A stretch of DNA of 64,000 nt from Granulicella pectinivorans (GTDB lineage Bacteria > Acidobacteriota > Terriglobia > Terriglobales > Acidobacteriaceae). The notes beneath the pieces are model-generated. The model saw only the letters and a list, made by a program, of their open reading frames with translations, was not told the origin of the DNA and did not search any database. The position numbers and the translations under genes are program-made. Below are positions 9,504 through 17,434 of the stretch, in pieces (within the stretch, counting starts at the first letter, position 1; each line of letters starts with the position of its first letter). Location of the stretch: the NCBI RefSeq assembly GCF_900114625.1, contig NZ_FOZL01000001.1:3224001-3288000 (forward strand), read 5' to 3'.

Positions 9504-9800
9504 TTACTTGCTCAGAATTCCGAGGACTTCTTCCTCACGCATGATCAGCAACTCTTCGCCATCCAGCTTGATCTCGGTGCCCGAGTACTTGCCGAACAGG
9601 ATGCTGTCGCCAGCCTTCACATCGAGAGGGAAGACCTTGCCTTCGTCGTTGGACTTGCCCTTGCCCACGGAGATCACTTCGCCCTGCTGGGGCTTCTCTT
9701 TGGCCGAATCCGGGATGATGATTCCGCCGCGGATGCTCTCGCCCTCTTCAATACGACGAACGAGGATACGGTCGTGCAGCGGTGTGAATGACTTTGACAT
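9504..9800 (-). CDS. groES: Co-chaperonin GroES (Hsp10)
   Basis: A 98-residue co-chaperonin. It forms the heptameric lid that caps GroEL. It has the family N-terminus (FTPLHDRILVRRIEEGES), the mobile-loop region (about 18-35, GGIIIPDSAKEKPQ), and the conserved KAGDSILFGKYSGTEI near residue 66. Its length is normal. AAGGAG lies ahead of the ATG. It is the first gene of the groES-groEL operon and lies directly downstream of the CIRCE-controlled promoter at 9888-9943. Confidence 0.98.
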   Translation of the reverse strand: MSKSFTPLHDRILVRRIEEGESIRGGIIIPDSAKEKPQQGEVISVGKGKSNDEGKVFPLDVKAGDSILFGKYSGTEIKLDGEELLIMREEEVLGILSK

Positions 9801-9887
9801 TGTCTTGCATCTCCTTGGAACAGTTTGGTTTATCGCTTCAAGATATAGACCGGCAGGATGGAACCGGCTGCATGGGTATGCCTGCGG

Positions 9888-9914
9888 TTAGCAGTCGCAC
9901 CCTTCGATTGCTAA
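9888..9914 (-). promoter_or_regulatory. CIRCE operator (HrcA-binding site)
   Basis: TTAGCAGTC (9888-9896), nine bases, GATTGCTAA (9906-9914). This matches the CIRCE consensus TTAGCACTC-N9-GAGTGCTAA with one change in each arm, and the changes are not mutually complementary. One further G-C pair extends it outward. It overlaps the downstream edge of the -10 box of the groES promoter, as expected for HrcA repression. No hrcA gene is in the window. Confidence 0.9.
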
Positions 9915-9943
9915 CAATAGGCGCTCCCACCGCACCCTGTCAA
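9914..9943 (-). promoter_or_regulatory. groESL promoter
   Basis: On the minus strand, TTGACA (9943-9938), an 18-base spacer and TATTGT (9919-9914). It lies immediately upstream of, and touches, the CIRCE operator. Confidence 0.8.
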
Positions 9944-10031
9944 CCCACCTCGCGTGAAATCTGAGTGAACTTCACGCAACCTTTCATTCCTCTTCCGGCC
10001 TCCGGGCGAAAAGTTGTCGTCTCGCCATCCA

Positions 10032-10060
10032 GATACCCCAGCGATTCAGCCTTGGGTTTC
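10032..10060. repeat. Half-copy of palindromic intergenic element
   Basis: GATACCCCAGCGATTCAGCC followed by TTGGGTTTC resembles 1223-1250 (GGTACCCCAAGGCTTCAGCC, TTGGGTCTC). The second hairpin and the closing GGGGTA arm are not found here. Confidence 0.5.
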
Positions 10061-10211
10061 CCGTGACCCGTCGATCAAATGCGCCTTGGCGCTTCGCTTC
10101 CTTCCGGACGCGTCAGAGACAACAGGCACCCCTAACCCCAATGGCACAAACAATTTGAAGCCCCTCAGATACCCCAAGCAGCCCTCCATCCGTCTATCCA
10201 GCATCCGTTCC

Positions 10212-10241
10212 TTCACACGCCCGACACAAAACCCGTAGAAT
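10212..10241 (+). promoter_or_regulatory. Candidate promoter for the gene at 10281
   Basis: TTCACA (10212-10217), 18 bases, TAGAAT (10236-10241); the gene starts 40 bases later with AAAGG as ribosome binding site. Confidence 0.4.
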
Positions 10242-10280
10242 GAACCCTAACGATTCTCCGCAGCAAATAAAGGTCAATCC

Positions 10281-10910
10281 ATGCATCACAGGACCCGCAC
10301 TCTCGCTATCGCCTCTGGTCTCCTCCTCGCCGTCGTGCCCGCTCTCCCGGCGCAAGACAATCACAGCCGTGGCCGCAAGTACAAACCGCCACCGGAGACC
10401 TCGCACATCGAGGTGATCGTGACCAAGGGCTACAACCACAAGCCCATCGAGAACGCCGCGGTCATCTTCCATGAGCTGCGCGCCGACGGCGGCGACGAGG
10501 GCAACCTCGAGGTCAAGACCGATCCCGACGGCAAGGCCGTCATCGACGTCATCCCCACCGGATCCAACGTCCGCGTGCAGGTACTCGCCAACGGCTTCGC
10601 GACCTACGCCGAGGACTACCTCGTCACCGAGTCCAGCCGCCAGATTCCCGTCACCATGCTCCGTCCCAAGGAGCAGATCTCCACCTACGTCGACAACGAC
10701 GGCAAGGCCTCCAGCCGCAAGGCCGGCGTCCAGGAGCCCATCCGCCCCACCGCCGTCGATCACACCTCGAAGCTCATGAAGCCCGCGGTGCAGGCACCCC
10801 GGCCCGCCGGACCGACCGTTGCCCCGCCGGCCCCCGCGCCAGCTGCGGCACCCGCACCCGCCCCTGCTCCCGCATCGACAACCCCACCCGCGACCCCACC
10901 GAACCAGTGA
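10281..10910 (+). CDS. Secreted carboxypeptidase-regulatory-like protein with Pro/Ala tail
   Basis: A 209-residue exported protein of unknown function. The signal peptide runs to about residue 24 (LLLAVVPALPAQ). Residues 40-130 look like a carboxypeptidase-regulatory / Cna-B-type beta sandwich: HIEVIVTKGYNHKPIENAAV, then TDPDGKAVIDVIPTG. The tail from about 160 is almost entirely Pro and Ala and probably disordered or wall-spanning. The stop TGA shares its A with the ATG of the following SDR gene, so the two are translationally coupled, although one is exported and the other cytoplasmic. Confidence 0.75.
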   Translation: MHHRTRTLAIASGLLLAVVPALPAQDNHSRGRKYKPPPETSHIEVIVTKGYNHKPIENAAVIFHELRADGGDEGNLEVKTDPDGKAVIDVIPTGSNVRVQVLANGFATYAEDYLVTESSRQIPVTMLRPKEQISTYVDNDGKASSRKAGVQEPIRPTAVDHTSKLMKPAVQAPRPAGPTVAPPAPAPAAAPAPAPAPASTTPPATPPNQ

Positions 10911-11653
10911 TGCAAGAGCCCCGATTGACTCGACTCCTCGAAGGCCGGACCGCACTCGTCACCGGCGCGGCCCGCCGCATCGGTCGCGCCATCGCTCTCG
11001 CCTACGCCGAGCAGGGCGCCGCCGTAGCCATCACCTACCGCGGCTCCAAAGATGACGCGGCTCAGACCGTCCGCGACCTCGAAGCCCACGGCGTCAAGGC
11101 AGCCGCGATCTTCTGCGATCTCACCGCAGAGGCCAGCGTAACCGCTGCGGTCGCGGAGTCCGTGGCGCATCTCGGCGGCCTGGATCTCCTGGTCAACAAC
11201 GCCGGTCTCTTCGCCTCCGCGCCCCTCGAGGACATCACCGCCGCCGACTGGGACGGCATGTTCGCCGCCAACACCCGCGGCCCCTTTCTGATGGCGAAAG
11301 CCGCCCTGCCGCACCTCCGCGCTACCCGCGGCCGCATCCTGAACATCGGCTCTCTCGGCGGAACCCACCCCTGGCCCACCCACGGCCATTACTGCACCTC
11401 CAAGGCCGCTCTGCACATGCTCTCGCAGACCATGGCCAAGGCCTGGGCTCCCGAGGTCAGCGTCAACTGCATCGCTCCCGGCATGATCGTGCAGGGCGAA
11501 GTAGGCCCCGCCTACGAGCACTTCGCCCACAAGACCCCCATGCAGCGCAACGGCACCTCCGCCGACATCGCCGCCGCCGCCCTCTTCTTCGCCACCGGCC
11601 CCCACTTCATCACCGGCCAGATGCTCGGCGTAGATGGCGGCCTCGGCCTCTAG
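10910..11653 (+). CDS. Short-chain dehydrogenase/reductase (pteridine-reductase-like)
   Basis: A classical NAD(P)-dependent SDR of 247 residues. Rossmann motif TGAARRIG (18-25), NNAG near 96-99, catalytic Ser148, Tyr161 and Lys165 (HYCTSK), and a C-terminal GQMLGVDGG. The Arg-Arg in the glycine motif is typical of NADPH-preferring FolM / pteridine-reductase-like members, so dihydropteridine reduction is one guess; fatty-acid or sugar substrates are equally possible. ATG at 10910 overlaps the stop of the preceding gene; GTG at 10907 is a weaker alternative. A terminator-like hairpin follows. Confidence 0.85.
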   Translation: MQEPRLTRLLEGRTALVTGAARRIGRAIALAYAEQGAAVAITYRGSKDDAAQTVRDLEAHGVKAAAIFCDLTAEASVTAAVAESVAHLGGLDLLVNNAGLFASAPLEDITAADWDGMFAANTRGPFLMAKAALPHLRATRGRILNIGSLGGTHPWPTHGHYCTSKAALHMLSQTMAKAWAPEVSVNCIAPGMIVQGEVGPAYEHFAHKTPMQRNGTSADIAAAALFFATGPHFITGQMLGVDGGLGL

Positions 11654-11687
11654 CCGTCCTGGCGACACCGCCTTGAACGCAACACAC

Positions 11688-11739
11688 GAAGAAAGGCGGA
11701 TACGGAAAGGCTTTTGCCGGGACGTATTCGCCTTTCTTC
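11688..11739. terminator. Terminator hairpin between convergent genes
   Basis: A 17-bp stem: GAAGAAAGGCGGATACG (11688-11704) with CGTATTCGCCTTTCTTC (11723-11739), one G-T pair. It separates the SDR (+) from the phosphatase (-). Confidence 0.7.
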
Positions 11740-11776
11740 CTTGCGAAGACTCGCTGTGGGAGCAGGGCACCAGACC

Positions 11777-12583
11777 CTAATTCGCGCGCGTCAACGTCCC
11801 CCACAGCCGCTTCAGCCAATTCTCTTCTTCCAGGTTCTCGTACAGCTTCAGCGGTTCCATCTGCGGAGGGAGCGCCGCACCCGTGTAAGCTGCCAGCGGA
11901 TTGTCCACGCACAACGCATGCGCATACTCCCGCCCATACTTCTTCTCAACCACCTTACGCGCATCGCTCATCCGCGGAGGCCGCGACGAGGTATTGTGCG
12001 CATCCGTCGCCAGAAAATGAACCCAGCGGTTCGCCAGCAGTTGGTGCGCCATCTTCTCCGCCGACTTGCCCATCTTGCCTATCACCGAGCCCGCCGTCAC
12101 CTGGATCAGCAGCCCACCCCGCAGCCAGCTCACTAGCCTCGATGGATCTGCCTGCAGCGTAGGATTTCTCTCCGGATGCGTCAGAATCGGCGTAATGCCC
12201 GCCACCTGCATGTTGTAGAAGGTCTCCGTCAGCCCGCGCGGCACGCCGTAGTCCGGCAGCTCCACCAGCAGATACCCCTTGCCGTTGATCGTAAACGGCA
12301 CATGGTCCGCCAGCGCCGCCTGCACATTGTCGTACGACATGTGAAAGTCGCATCCCAGACCAACCGTCAGCGGCACGCCTTCCTTGGCCAGCCTCTCCCG
12401 CAGCTCCTGCGCGATCCCTTCGTAGCGCTCGCGGTCGAAGTTGTACTGGCTGTTGGCGTGCGGAGAGCAGGAGACATGCGTGATGCCGTCTTCAACTGCC
12501 ATCCTCGCCATCGCGACAGAGGTTTCAAAGTCTTTGGATCCGTCGTCGACGCCCGGAAGCAGGTGGTGATGAATATCAATCAT
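11777..12583 (-). CDS. PHP-type protein tyrosine phosphatase (CpsB/YwqE family)
   Basis: A 268-residue metal-dependent phosphatase of the PHP fold. Metal-binding motifs are in order: IDIHHHLLPGVDDG (2-15), a central CSPHAN, THPERN and ATDAHN. This family (CpsB, CapC, YwqE) dephosphorylates the tyrosine tail of BY-kinases that drive capsule or exopolysaccharide assembly. A BY-kinase with a tyrosine-rich tail is encoded at 26021-28282, so the two probably act together although they are 13 kb apart. No strong ribosome binding site precedes the ATG. It has no operon partner here. Confidence 0.9.
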   Translation of the reverse strand: MIDIHHHLLPGVDDGSKDFETSVAMARMAVEDGITHVSCSPHANSQYNFDRERYEGIAQELRERLAKEGVPLTVGLGCDFHMSYDNVQAALADHVPFTINGKGYLLVELPDYGVPRGLTETFYNMQVAGITPILTHPERNPTLQADPSRLVSWLRGGLLIQVTAGSVIGKMGKSAEKMAHQLLANRWVHFLATDAHNTSSRPPRMSDARKVVEKKYGREYAHALCVDNPLAAYTGAALPPQMEPLKLYENLEEENWLKRLWGTLTRAN

Positions 12584-12670
12584 GGCAACGCAAGACTATC
12601 ACTTTGAGGCAACTGCACGTCTTGACACAAATCCCATTGCCGGAACGGCGAAGCCCCAGGATGAGTCACG

Positions 12671-12716
12671 AAGTGACCGCCCCGCGCGGAGCGGGCCCGT
12701 TCGGCAGGACAGGTCT
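12671..12716 (-). repeat. Dispersed intergenic repeat (CTGCCGAACG family), copy 2
   Basis: Read on the minus strand it begins GTCCTGCCGAACGGGCCC and ends GGTCACTTCGTGA, matching 7501-7546. It abuts the stop codon of purQ. Confidence 0.6.
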
Positions 12717-13414
12717 TAGACCCCGACCGAGAGCGCCTCAGCCATCGCCTTGAACAGCACCAGCCCGTCGCTCGACCCCAGCAGAGCCTCGCTCGACCGG
12801 TCCGGATGCGGCATCAACCCCAGCACATTGCGTCCCTCGCTCAGCACGCCGGCAATGTTCTCCAGCGACCCATTCGGATTCGCCCCTGCCGTCACCGCGC
12901 CGCTCGCATCTGCGTACCGGAACGCCACACGATTCTGCCCATTCAGCTCGGCCAGCGTGGCCTCATCGCAGAAGTAGTTGCCTTCCATATGCCCAATCGG
13001 CATCTTCAGCACCTGCTCCGCGCCCAGCCCCCGCGTAAACGGAGAGTCGGTCGTCTCGGTCCGCAGATGCACCTGCTTGCAGATGTACTGCTGTCCCTTG
13101 TTCCGCATCAGCACGCCCGGCAGCAGCCCCGCCTCGCACAGGATCTGGAATCCGTTACAAATTCCCATCACCAGCCCGCCGCCCTTGGCAAACTTCGCCA
13201 CCGACTGCATTACCGGCGCAAACTTCGCGATTGCGCCCGTCCGCAGGTAGTCGCCATAGGCAAACCCACCCGGCACCAGGATCGCATCGCACCCCTGCAG
13301 ATCTTCCGAGGCATGCCACAGATAGGTCACCGGAGCGCCCACCAGCGTCTCGACAACGTGATAAGTATCGTGATCGCAGTTCGATCCAGGGAACACCAAG
13401 ACGCCGAATTTCAT
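12716..13414 (-). CDS. purQ: Phosphoribosylformylglycinamidine synthase, glutaminase subunit PurQ
   Basis: A 232-residue class I glutamine amidotransferase subunit. It supplies ammonia to PurL for conversion of FGAR to FGAM in purine synthesis. The N-terminus KFGVLVFPGSNCD is typical. The triad is visible: Cys86 in MGICNGFQ, and His203 and Glu209 in MPHPDRSSE. This is the small PurQ form, which needs PurS and PurL; neither is in the window. GGAGG lies only one base before the ATG, unusually tight, but the first beta strand starts at this Met, so the start is kept. Confidence 0.97.
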   Translation of the reverse strand: MKFGVLVFPGSNCDHDTYHVVETLVGAPVTYLWHASEDLQGCDAILVPGGFAYGDYLRTGAIAKFAPVMQSVAKFAKGGGLVMGICNGFQILCEAGLLPGVLMRNKGQQYICKQVHLRTETTDSPFTRGLGAEQVLKMPIGHMEGNYFCDEATLAELNGQNRVAFRYADASGAVTAGANPNGSLENIAGVLSEGRNVLGLMPHPDRSSEALLGSSDGLVLFKAMAEALSVGV

Positions 13415-13470
13415 GCCTCCAGAATATCATCCGCGGAGAGCGACAAACCGTAGAGAAGGAGCGGCTACGA

Positions 13471-13552
13471 ACGGAAGGGCATGGCGTCAGCGATGCCAGA
13501 AAACCCGCCTTTCCAATCCTGTAGTCAGATTCCCGAAGGGAATCGTGTCTGC
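13471..13552. repeat. Two-hairpin intergenic repeat, copy 1
   Basis: ACGGAAGGGCATGGCGTCAG then CGATGCC (hairpin 1), and about 30 bases later TTCCCGAAGGGAATCGTG (hairpin 2). The same order is seen at 17369-17425 with compensatory-looking changes. It lies between purQ and the LysR gene. Confidence 0.55.
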
Positions 13553-13586
13553 GTGTGCCACCGTTTGCTCCAGGCCCGGGACAACC

Positions 13587-14483
13587 TCACCCTGTCGCCG
13601 CCCCCAAAGCAATATTCCGGAACTGCGCCACAATCGGCCTCGTCTCCCCCTTCAGGCAAGCCAGCTCGATATGGCTCTTCAGCGTCACATCCCGTAGCGG
13701 CAGACAGACCACGTCCGGCGAAGCGATCTGCCGCACGCAGGCCGGTGCCAGCGACACCCCCATCCCCGCGCCGATCAGCCGCAGAATCGTCAGCCAGTGC
13801 GAAGCCTCCTGCACAATCTGCGGCCGAAACCCATACTCCTCGCACAGCGCCAGCGGCTTCTCGAACGCCCGCAACCCAGCGCTCCGCGGGTAATACACGA
13901 AAGGCTCATCCCGCAGCGACCCCAGCGAGATCGTCTTCTGCCCGGCCCGCCCATGCGTCGCCGGCAGCACCGCCATAAACGGCTCCGAATAGATCGTCGT
14001 CACCTCCAGCTTGTCCGAGGGATCCCCATCCCGCAGAACCCCCGCGTCCAGCGTCCCATTCTCCATCCCCTCCACCACCCGCGACGTGAACGACTCATAA
14101 AGATGCAGACTCACCTTCGGATACGCCTCGCCATACGCCCGAAAGATCCGCGGCAGCGTCGTCAGCATCCCCGACCCGATAAATCCCAGGTGCAGCGACC
14201 CCACCTCGCCCCGCCCAATGCTGCGCGTCTCATCGATATCCCGCTGCATGATCCGCAGCGTCCTCTGCGCCCTCTCCAGAAACGCCTCACCCGCCGCCGT
14301 CAAACTCACCGAACGCGACGTCCTCACAAACAGCGGATACCCCAGCATCTCTTCCAGCTTCATAATCTGCTGCGACAAAGGCGGCTGCGACACATGCAGC
14401 CTCTCCGCCGCGCGCCCGAAGTGAAGCTCCTCCGCCACCGCGACGAAGTACCGAAGATGCCGAAGCTCGATATCCTGATCCAT
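13587..14483 (-). CDS. LysR-family transcriptional regulator
   Basis: A 298-residue regulator. The N-terminal winged helix-turn-helix is clear: LRYFVAVAEELHFGRAAERL then HVSQPPLSQQI (about 9-40) and RTSRSVSLTAAGEAFL. A periplasmic-binding-protein-like effector domain follows (about 90-295). The HTH type is that of the BenM/CatM/HcaR branch, which senses small acids or aromatics. It is divergent from a GNAT acetyltransferase gene with an 82-base gap containing an inverted repeat, the usual layout for a LysR protein and its target. Confidence 0.92.
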   Translation of the reverse strand: MDQDIELRHLRYFVAVAEELHFGRAAERLHVSQPPLSQQIMKLEEMLGYPLFVRTSRSVSLTAAGEAFLERAQRTLRIMQRDIDETRSIGRGEVGSLHLGFIGSGMLTTLPRIFRAYGEAYPKVSLHLYESFTSRVVEGMENGTLDAGVLRDGDPSDKLEVTTIYSEPFMAVLPATHGRAGQKTISLGSLRDEPFVYYPRSAGLRAFEKPLALCEEYGFRPQIVQEASHWLTILRLIGAGMGVSLAPACVRQIASPDVVCLPLRDVTLKSHIELACLKGETRPIVAQFRNIALGAATG

Positions 14484-14520
14484 ATCCTTGAGATCATAAT
14501 CCAGTTAAACAAGATATTGG
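14480..14520. promoter_or_regulatory. Inverted repeat, candidate LysR operator
   Basis: CCATATCCTTG (14480-14490) and CAAGATATTGG (14510-14520) form an imperfect inverted repeat around the LysR start codon and the divergent promoter region. Confidence 0.4.
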
Positions 14521-14565
14521 ACGTATCGCCCGCGCCACGCGAAAATCATCCTCAAGGAGCAAGAC

Positions 14566-15069
14566 ATGCCTACCCTGACCGATGATTCCAGGACTGCAAC
14601 CCGCATCGAGATCCGCACCATGCACATCGGCGACGACCTCACGCCCTTCCGAACCCTGAACGAGGAGTGGATCACGCACTTCTTCCAGCTCGAAGAGACC
14701 GATCGCAAGACCCTCAACAATCCCGAAGAAGCGATCCTCCGCAAAGGCGGCAGCATCTTCTTCGTCGAAGCGGACAACATCCCCGTAGGCTGCGTAGCCC
14801 TCATCCCCATGGAGAACGGCGTCTACGAACTCTCCAAGATGGCCGTCTCACCCACCCTGCGCGGCCATGGCCTAGGCCGTCGTCTGCTCGAGCACACGAT
14901 CGCGGAAGCCCGCAGGCAGGGAATCAAAGAACTCTTCCTGGGGAGCAGCACCCGGCTCAGGAACGCAGTCCATTTATACGAGTCGCTCGGCTTTCAGCAC
15001 ATCCCACCGGAGCGTCGGCCACCCTCCGCATACTCCCGCGCCGACGTCTTCATGGAGATGTCCCTCTAA
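14566..15069 (+). CDS. GNAT-family N-acetyltransferase
   Basis: A 167-residue acetyltransferase. The acetyl-CoA-binding motif A is present as SPTLRGHGLGRRLLEHTI (about 100-117), preceded by the strand YELSKMAV and followed by NAVHLYESLGFQ. The N-terminal 20 residues are extra. AAGGAG is well placed ahead of the ATG. The divergent LysR regulator at 13587-14483 probably controls it. The substrate cannot be deduced. Confidence 0.88.
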   Translation: MPTLTDDSRTATRIEIRTMHIGDDLTPFRTLNEEWITHFFQLEETDRKTLNNPEEAILRKGGSIFFVEADNIPVGCVALIPMENGVYELSKMAVSPTLRGHGLGRRLLEHTIAEARRQGIKELFLGSSTRLRNAVHLYESLGFQHIPPERRPPSAYSRADVFMEMSL

Positions 15070-15085
15070 GGACTGCACAGAAGAA

Positions 15086-15159
15086 AGGGATGAGGACGAA
15101 GAAACCAACGCGGCACGCGTCGCCGGCGCCTTGGTTGGTTACTCTCCGCCCTCATCCCT
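15086..15159. terminator. Long imperfect inverted repeat between convergent genes
   Basis: AGGGATGAGG (15086-15095) pairs with CCTCATCCCT (15150-15159). Inside it, ACCAA and TTGGT extend the pairing. It probably terminates the GNAT gene, the amylase gene, or both. Confidence 0.45.
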
Positions 15160-15222
15160 CTTGTCCCGGTGAGGCGTTGCGTTGGGACCCCGACTCGCCG
15201 TCAAACACAACGCACCCCCTTG

Positions 15223-16560
15223 TTACGCAGGCACATAAATGCAGTACCCACGCGGAGGAGCAGGGAACTCAGCCCTGCCTTCTGCATCCGTCGTCCTCTC
15301 ATCCGGATGCGCTTCGTCGTGCCCATCCCACGCAATCGGAACGAACCGCTGGTTCGCCCACTTCGTCTTCACCATGGTGCCCGACCACTGGTTTCCCAGG
15401 TTGTTCAGCACGTACACCAGCCCCGGCTGATCCGTGTTGTCGTCATGCCAACCCACCCTCTGCATGATGTAAAGGTCAGGGTCCACATGCAGCACATCCG
15501 AAGCTCCTCCGGCATACTTCTGGTGCGCCGCGATCAAGGCGTCAATCCCATTCGGCGAGTTCGGACGGCCCAGCCCGTAGTTGAAGTAATCGTGCCAGAA
15601 CACGCACGGATACCCTTCATGCACCATGATGTACGAGTAAGCCATCAGCTTGTCGTTCACAATGGCGTTATCGCCCATGTCATGGTTCTCGACGAACGTA
15701 GCCGCATGCTGTGGCCTCTTCGTCAATACGCATCCGCCATCGGTCAGGTTGCGCATATCGTAGTGCGGCTGGTCGCAAAGGTCCTTCAGCTTGTACCGCA
15801 GCGGAAAGTCGAACGCCGCAATCTGGTTGTCCGTCACCGCATTCACGCGATCCAGCCAGCCATCGATATCCTCCGACCCCGACCAGTACTCTCCCACCAC
15901 ATACGGCTGAAACTCGTTGCCATCCTTCACATACCGGTACTTCGCAAGCTGCCCGATCATAAAGGCGCCAAAGCCCTTCACGAAATCGAATCGAAAGCCC
16001 TCGAAGCCGAGCTCTTCAATCAGCAGGCGCGCATACTTGTACATCGCCGCATACACCTCGGGGTTGCGATGGCACAGGTGCGGAAACCCCGCGAAGTGCT
16101 CGCCCTCCATCATCACCTGCTCATACCGGCTCGGATGAAAGTGGTTCCAGTCCCGCGGGAACTCACCGCTCTTCGGATTGAACTTCGTCCACCGCATCTG
16201 CCCGTCCAGCGGATTCTTCTCTTCCTCATCCGCACCCGAGTTATGGTTAAGCACCATATCCGCATAGCATCCGATCCCATGCTCATGCGCCTTGTCGATC
16301 AACGCCTTCAACTCCGCCTTGTTGCCAAACCACGTCTTCGTCCCACCCTTCTGGTCGAAGTCCCCCAGGTCGAAGTAGTCGTACGGGTCATACCCCATCG
16401 AAGTGTTGCTCGCGCCCTTTGAAACCGGAGGCAGCCAAAGCGCATTGAACCCCGACGCACCCAACGCCTCCACATGCTCGCTCACAAAGTTCCACCAGTT
16501 ATGCTCCTGCTGGTCCTCTCGCGGACAATCCCAATAAAACGCCTGCATCATGACAGCCAT
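15223..16560 (-). CDS. Cytoplasmic alpha-amylase, glycoside hydrolase family 13
   Basis: A 445-residue GH13 enzyme hydrolysing alpha-1,4-glucans. There is no signal peptide, so it is intracellular and may act on maltodextrin or glycogen. The conserved regions are DMVLNH (101-106), GFRFD with nucleophile Asp192, GEYW with acid/base Glu224, and FVENHD with Asp294. The A domain is followed by a short C-terminal beta domain. The sequence resembles bacterial GH13_5 liquefying amylases. AAAGGGG precedes the ATG by eight bases. It is divergent from the half-length AI-2E transporter gene. Confidence 0.92.
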   Translation of the reverse strand: MAVMMQAFYWDCPREDQQEHNWWNFVSEHVEALGASGFNALWLPPVSKGASNTSMGYDPYDYFDLGDFDQKGGTKTWFGNKAELKALIDKAHEHGIGCYADMVLNHNSGADEEEKNPLDGQMRWTKFNPKSGEFPRDWNHFHPSRYEQVMMEGEHFAGFPHLCHRNPEVYAAMYKYARLLIEELGFEGFRFDFVKGFGAFMIGQLAKYRYVKDGNEFQPYVVGEYWSGSEDIDGWLDRVNAVTDNQIAAFDFPLRYKLKDLCDQPHYDMRNLTDGGCVLTKRPQHAATFVENHDMGDNAIVNDKLMAYSYIMVHEGYPCVFWHDYFNYGLGRPNSPNGIDALIAAHQKYAGGASDVLHVDPDLYIMQRVGWHDDNTDQPGLVYVLNNLGNQWSGTMVKTKWANQRFVPIAWDGHDEAHPDERTTDAEGRAEFPAPPRGYCIYVPA

Positions 16561-16680
16561 CGTCTTTACCCCTTTGCATCACCGTAGCCAGAGGCAGAGT
16601 TTCTGCATCCTACAGCGTGTGCATCTTTTTACGGATGAACTTCTTTGGCGTCTGATGCCGGAGACGAAAGGCGAGTTGGT

Positions 16681-17220
16681 ATGGACCAAACGAATCTACG
16701 AACGACCGCAGCGCCGCCCCCGCCGCGTACGGATGTCTTCTCCTCCGCAAGGCCGCATCCGCTGGACAATCCCTTACGCACGGCCGGCAGTGCACTCCTC
16801 AACTGGTGGCGCGCCGCGACTCTGGACGCACTCATCGTTGGCATACTTTGGTTCGTAGGCCTGGAGATCCTGCACGTCCCCCTCGCTCCCCTCTGGGCCA
16901 TCCTCGGCGCGCTCTTCCAGTTCATCCCCAACTTCGGCCCCATGCTCGCCCTCATCGGCCCAGCGCTCTCCGTTCTCTTTCGGGAGTCCGGCGACATGTC
17001 CACGCTATGGTTCGTCCTCGGCCTCTACGGCGTCATCGCCGTCCTCGAAGGCCTCGTCATTGGCCCCTATGTCCTGCACCGCACCACCCGCGTCCCTTGG
17101 TGGGCCGCCTTCTTGGGCCCCATCGTCTTGGGCATCGTCATCCCGTTCTGGGGAGTCCTGCTGGCCCCCCCGCTCCTGGCCATCATCTACGCCTTCCGCC
17201 GCCCCGCACCGACTCCATAA
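16681..17220 (+). CDS. AI-2E (PerM)-family transporter, C-terminal half only
   Basis: A 179-residue membrane protein. After a Pro-rich cytoplasmic start (to about 40), membrane segments correspond to the second half of the AI-2E/PerM family, including FQFIPNFGPMLALIGPAL and GLVIGPYVL. Family members are usually about 350 residues, so roughly the first half is absent. The ATG at 16681 has GGCGAG upstream; a TTG at 16645 is an alternative but adds no family sequence. No frame encoding the missing half is seen upstream. It is either a genuine short paralogue or the remnant of a deletion. Confidence 0.7.
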   Translation: MDQTNLRTTAAPPPPRTDVFSSARPHPLDNPLRTAGSALLNWWRAATLDALIVGILWFVGLEILHVPLAPLWAILGALFQFIPNFGPMLALIGPALSVLFRESGDMSTLWFVLGLYGVIAVLEGLVIGPYVLHRTTRVPWWAAFLGPIVLGIVIPFWGVLLAPPLLAIIYAFRRPAPTP

Positions 17221-17235
17221 GCCAACACCGAGATC

Positions 17236-17335
17236 GCTTTCGCCGTTGCGCTCTTGTCGTTGCGGTTCTGCCGTTGTCGTTGTCCTTTTGGTTCTCATCC
17301 CCGAAGGGGATCTGCTTTTGCCTTTGTCTTTGACA
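17236..17335. repeat. GTTG-flanked CCCCGAAGG hairpin repeat, copy C
   Basis: A GTTG-rich tract (CCGTTGCG, TCGTTGCGG, CCGTTGTCGTTGTC) leads into the core TCATCCCCGAAGGGGATCTGC (17295-17315), then TTTTGCCTTTGTCTTTG. The CCCC/GGGG core is intact. Confidence 0.75.
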
Positions 17336-17368
17336 TATCCCCCCGGACGCTAAAGCGAGCCCCAAAAA

Positions 17369-17425
17369 ACGGAAGGGCCTGGCTTCAGCCAGGCCACAAA
17401 AACCACTCCCGAAGAGAATCGTTCC
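17369..17425. repeat. Two-hairpin intergenic repeat, copy 2, probable terminator of permease gene
   Basis: GGCCTGGCTTCAGCCAGGCC (17376-17395 region) forms a perfect hairpin. On the minus strand it is followed by CTTCCGTTTTTTGG, so it should terminate the ABC permease transcript. TCCCGAAGAGAATCGT follows at about 17407. The same pair occurs at 13471-13552. Confidence 0.6.
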
Positions 17426-17434
17426 AGCTCCCGC

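Larger units (their letters stand above)
9801..10280. other. Divergent intergenic region, groES to secreted protein
   Basis: This 480-base gap holds the groES promoter and CIRCE operator (9888-9943), a half-copy of the 1223-type palindromic element (10032-10060) with a second GATACCCCAAG at 10167-10177, and a promoter candidate for the gene at 10281. I see nothing recognisable at 10061-10164. Confidence 0.6.

Noticed and set aside
11688..11739. Long hairpin considered as a small RNA gene
   Set aside because: It lies between convergent genes, has no promoter-like sequence, and fits a bidirectional terminator.
17236..17335. GTTG tracts as simple tandem microsatellites
   Set aside because: The units are irregular in length and always joined to the same CCCCGAAGG hairpin and downstream TTTG tract, so they are better seen as one composite element.
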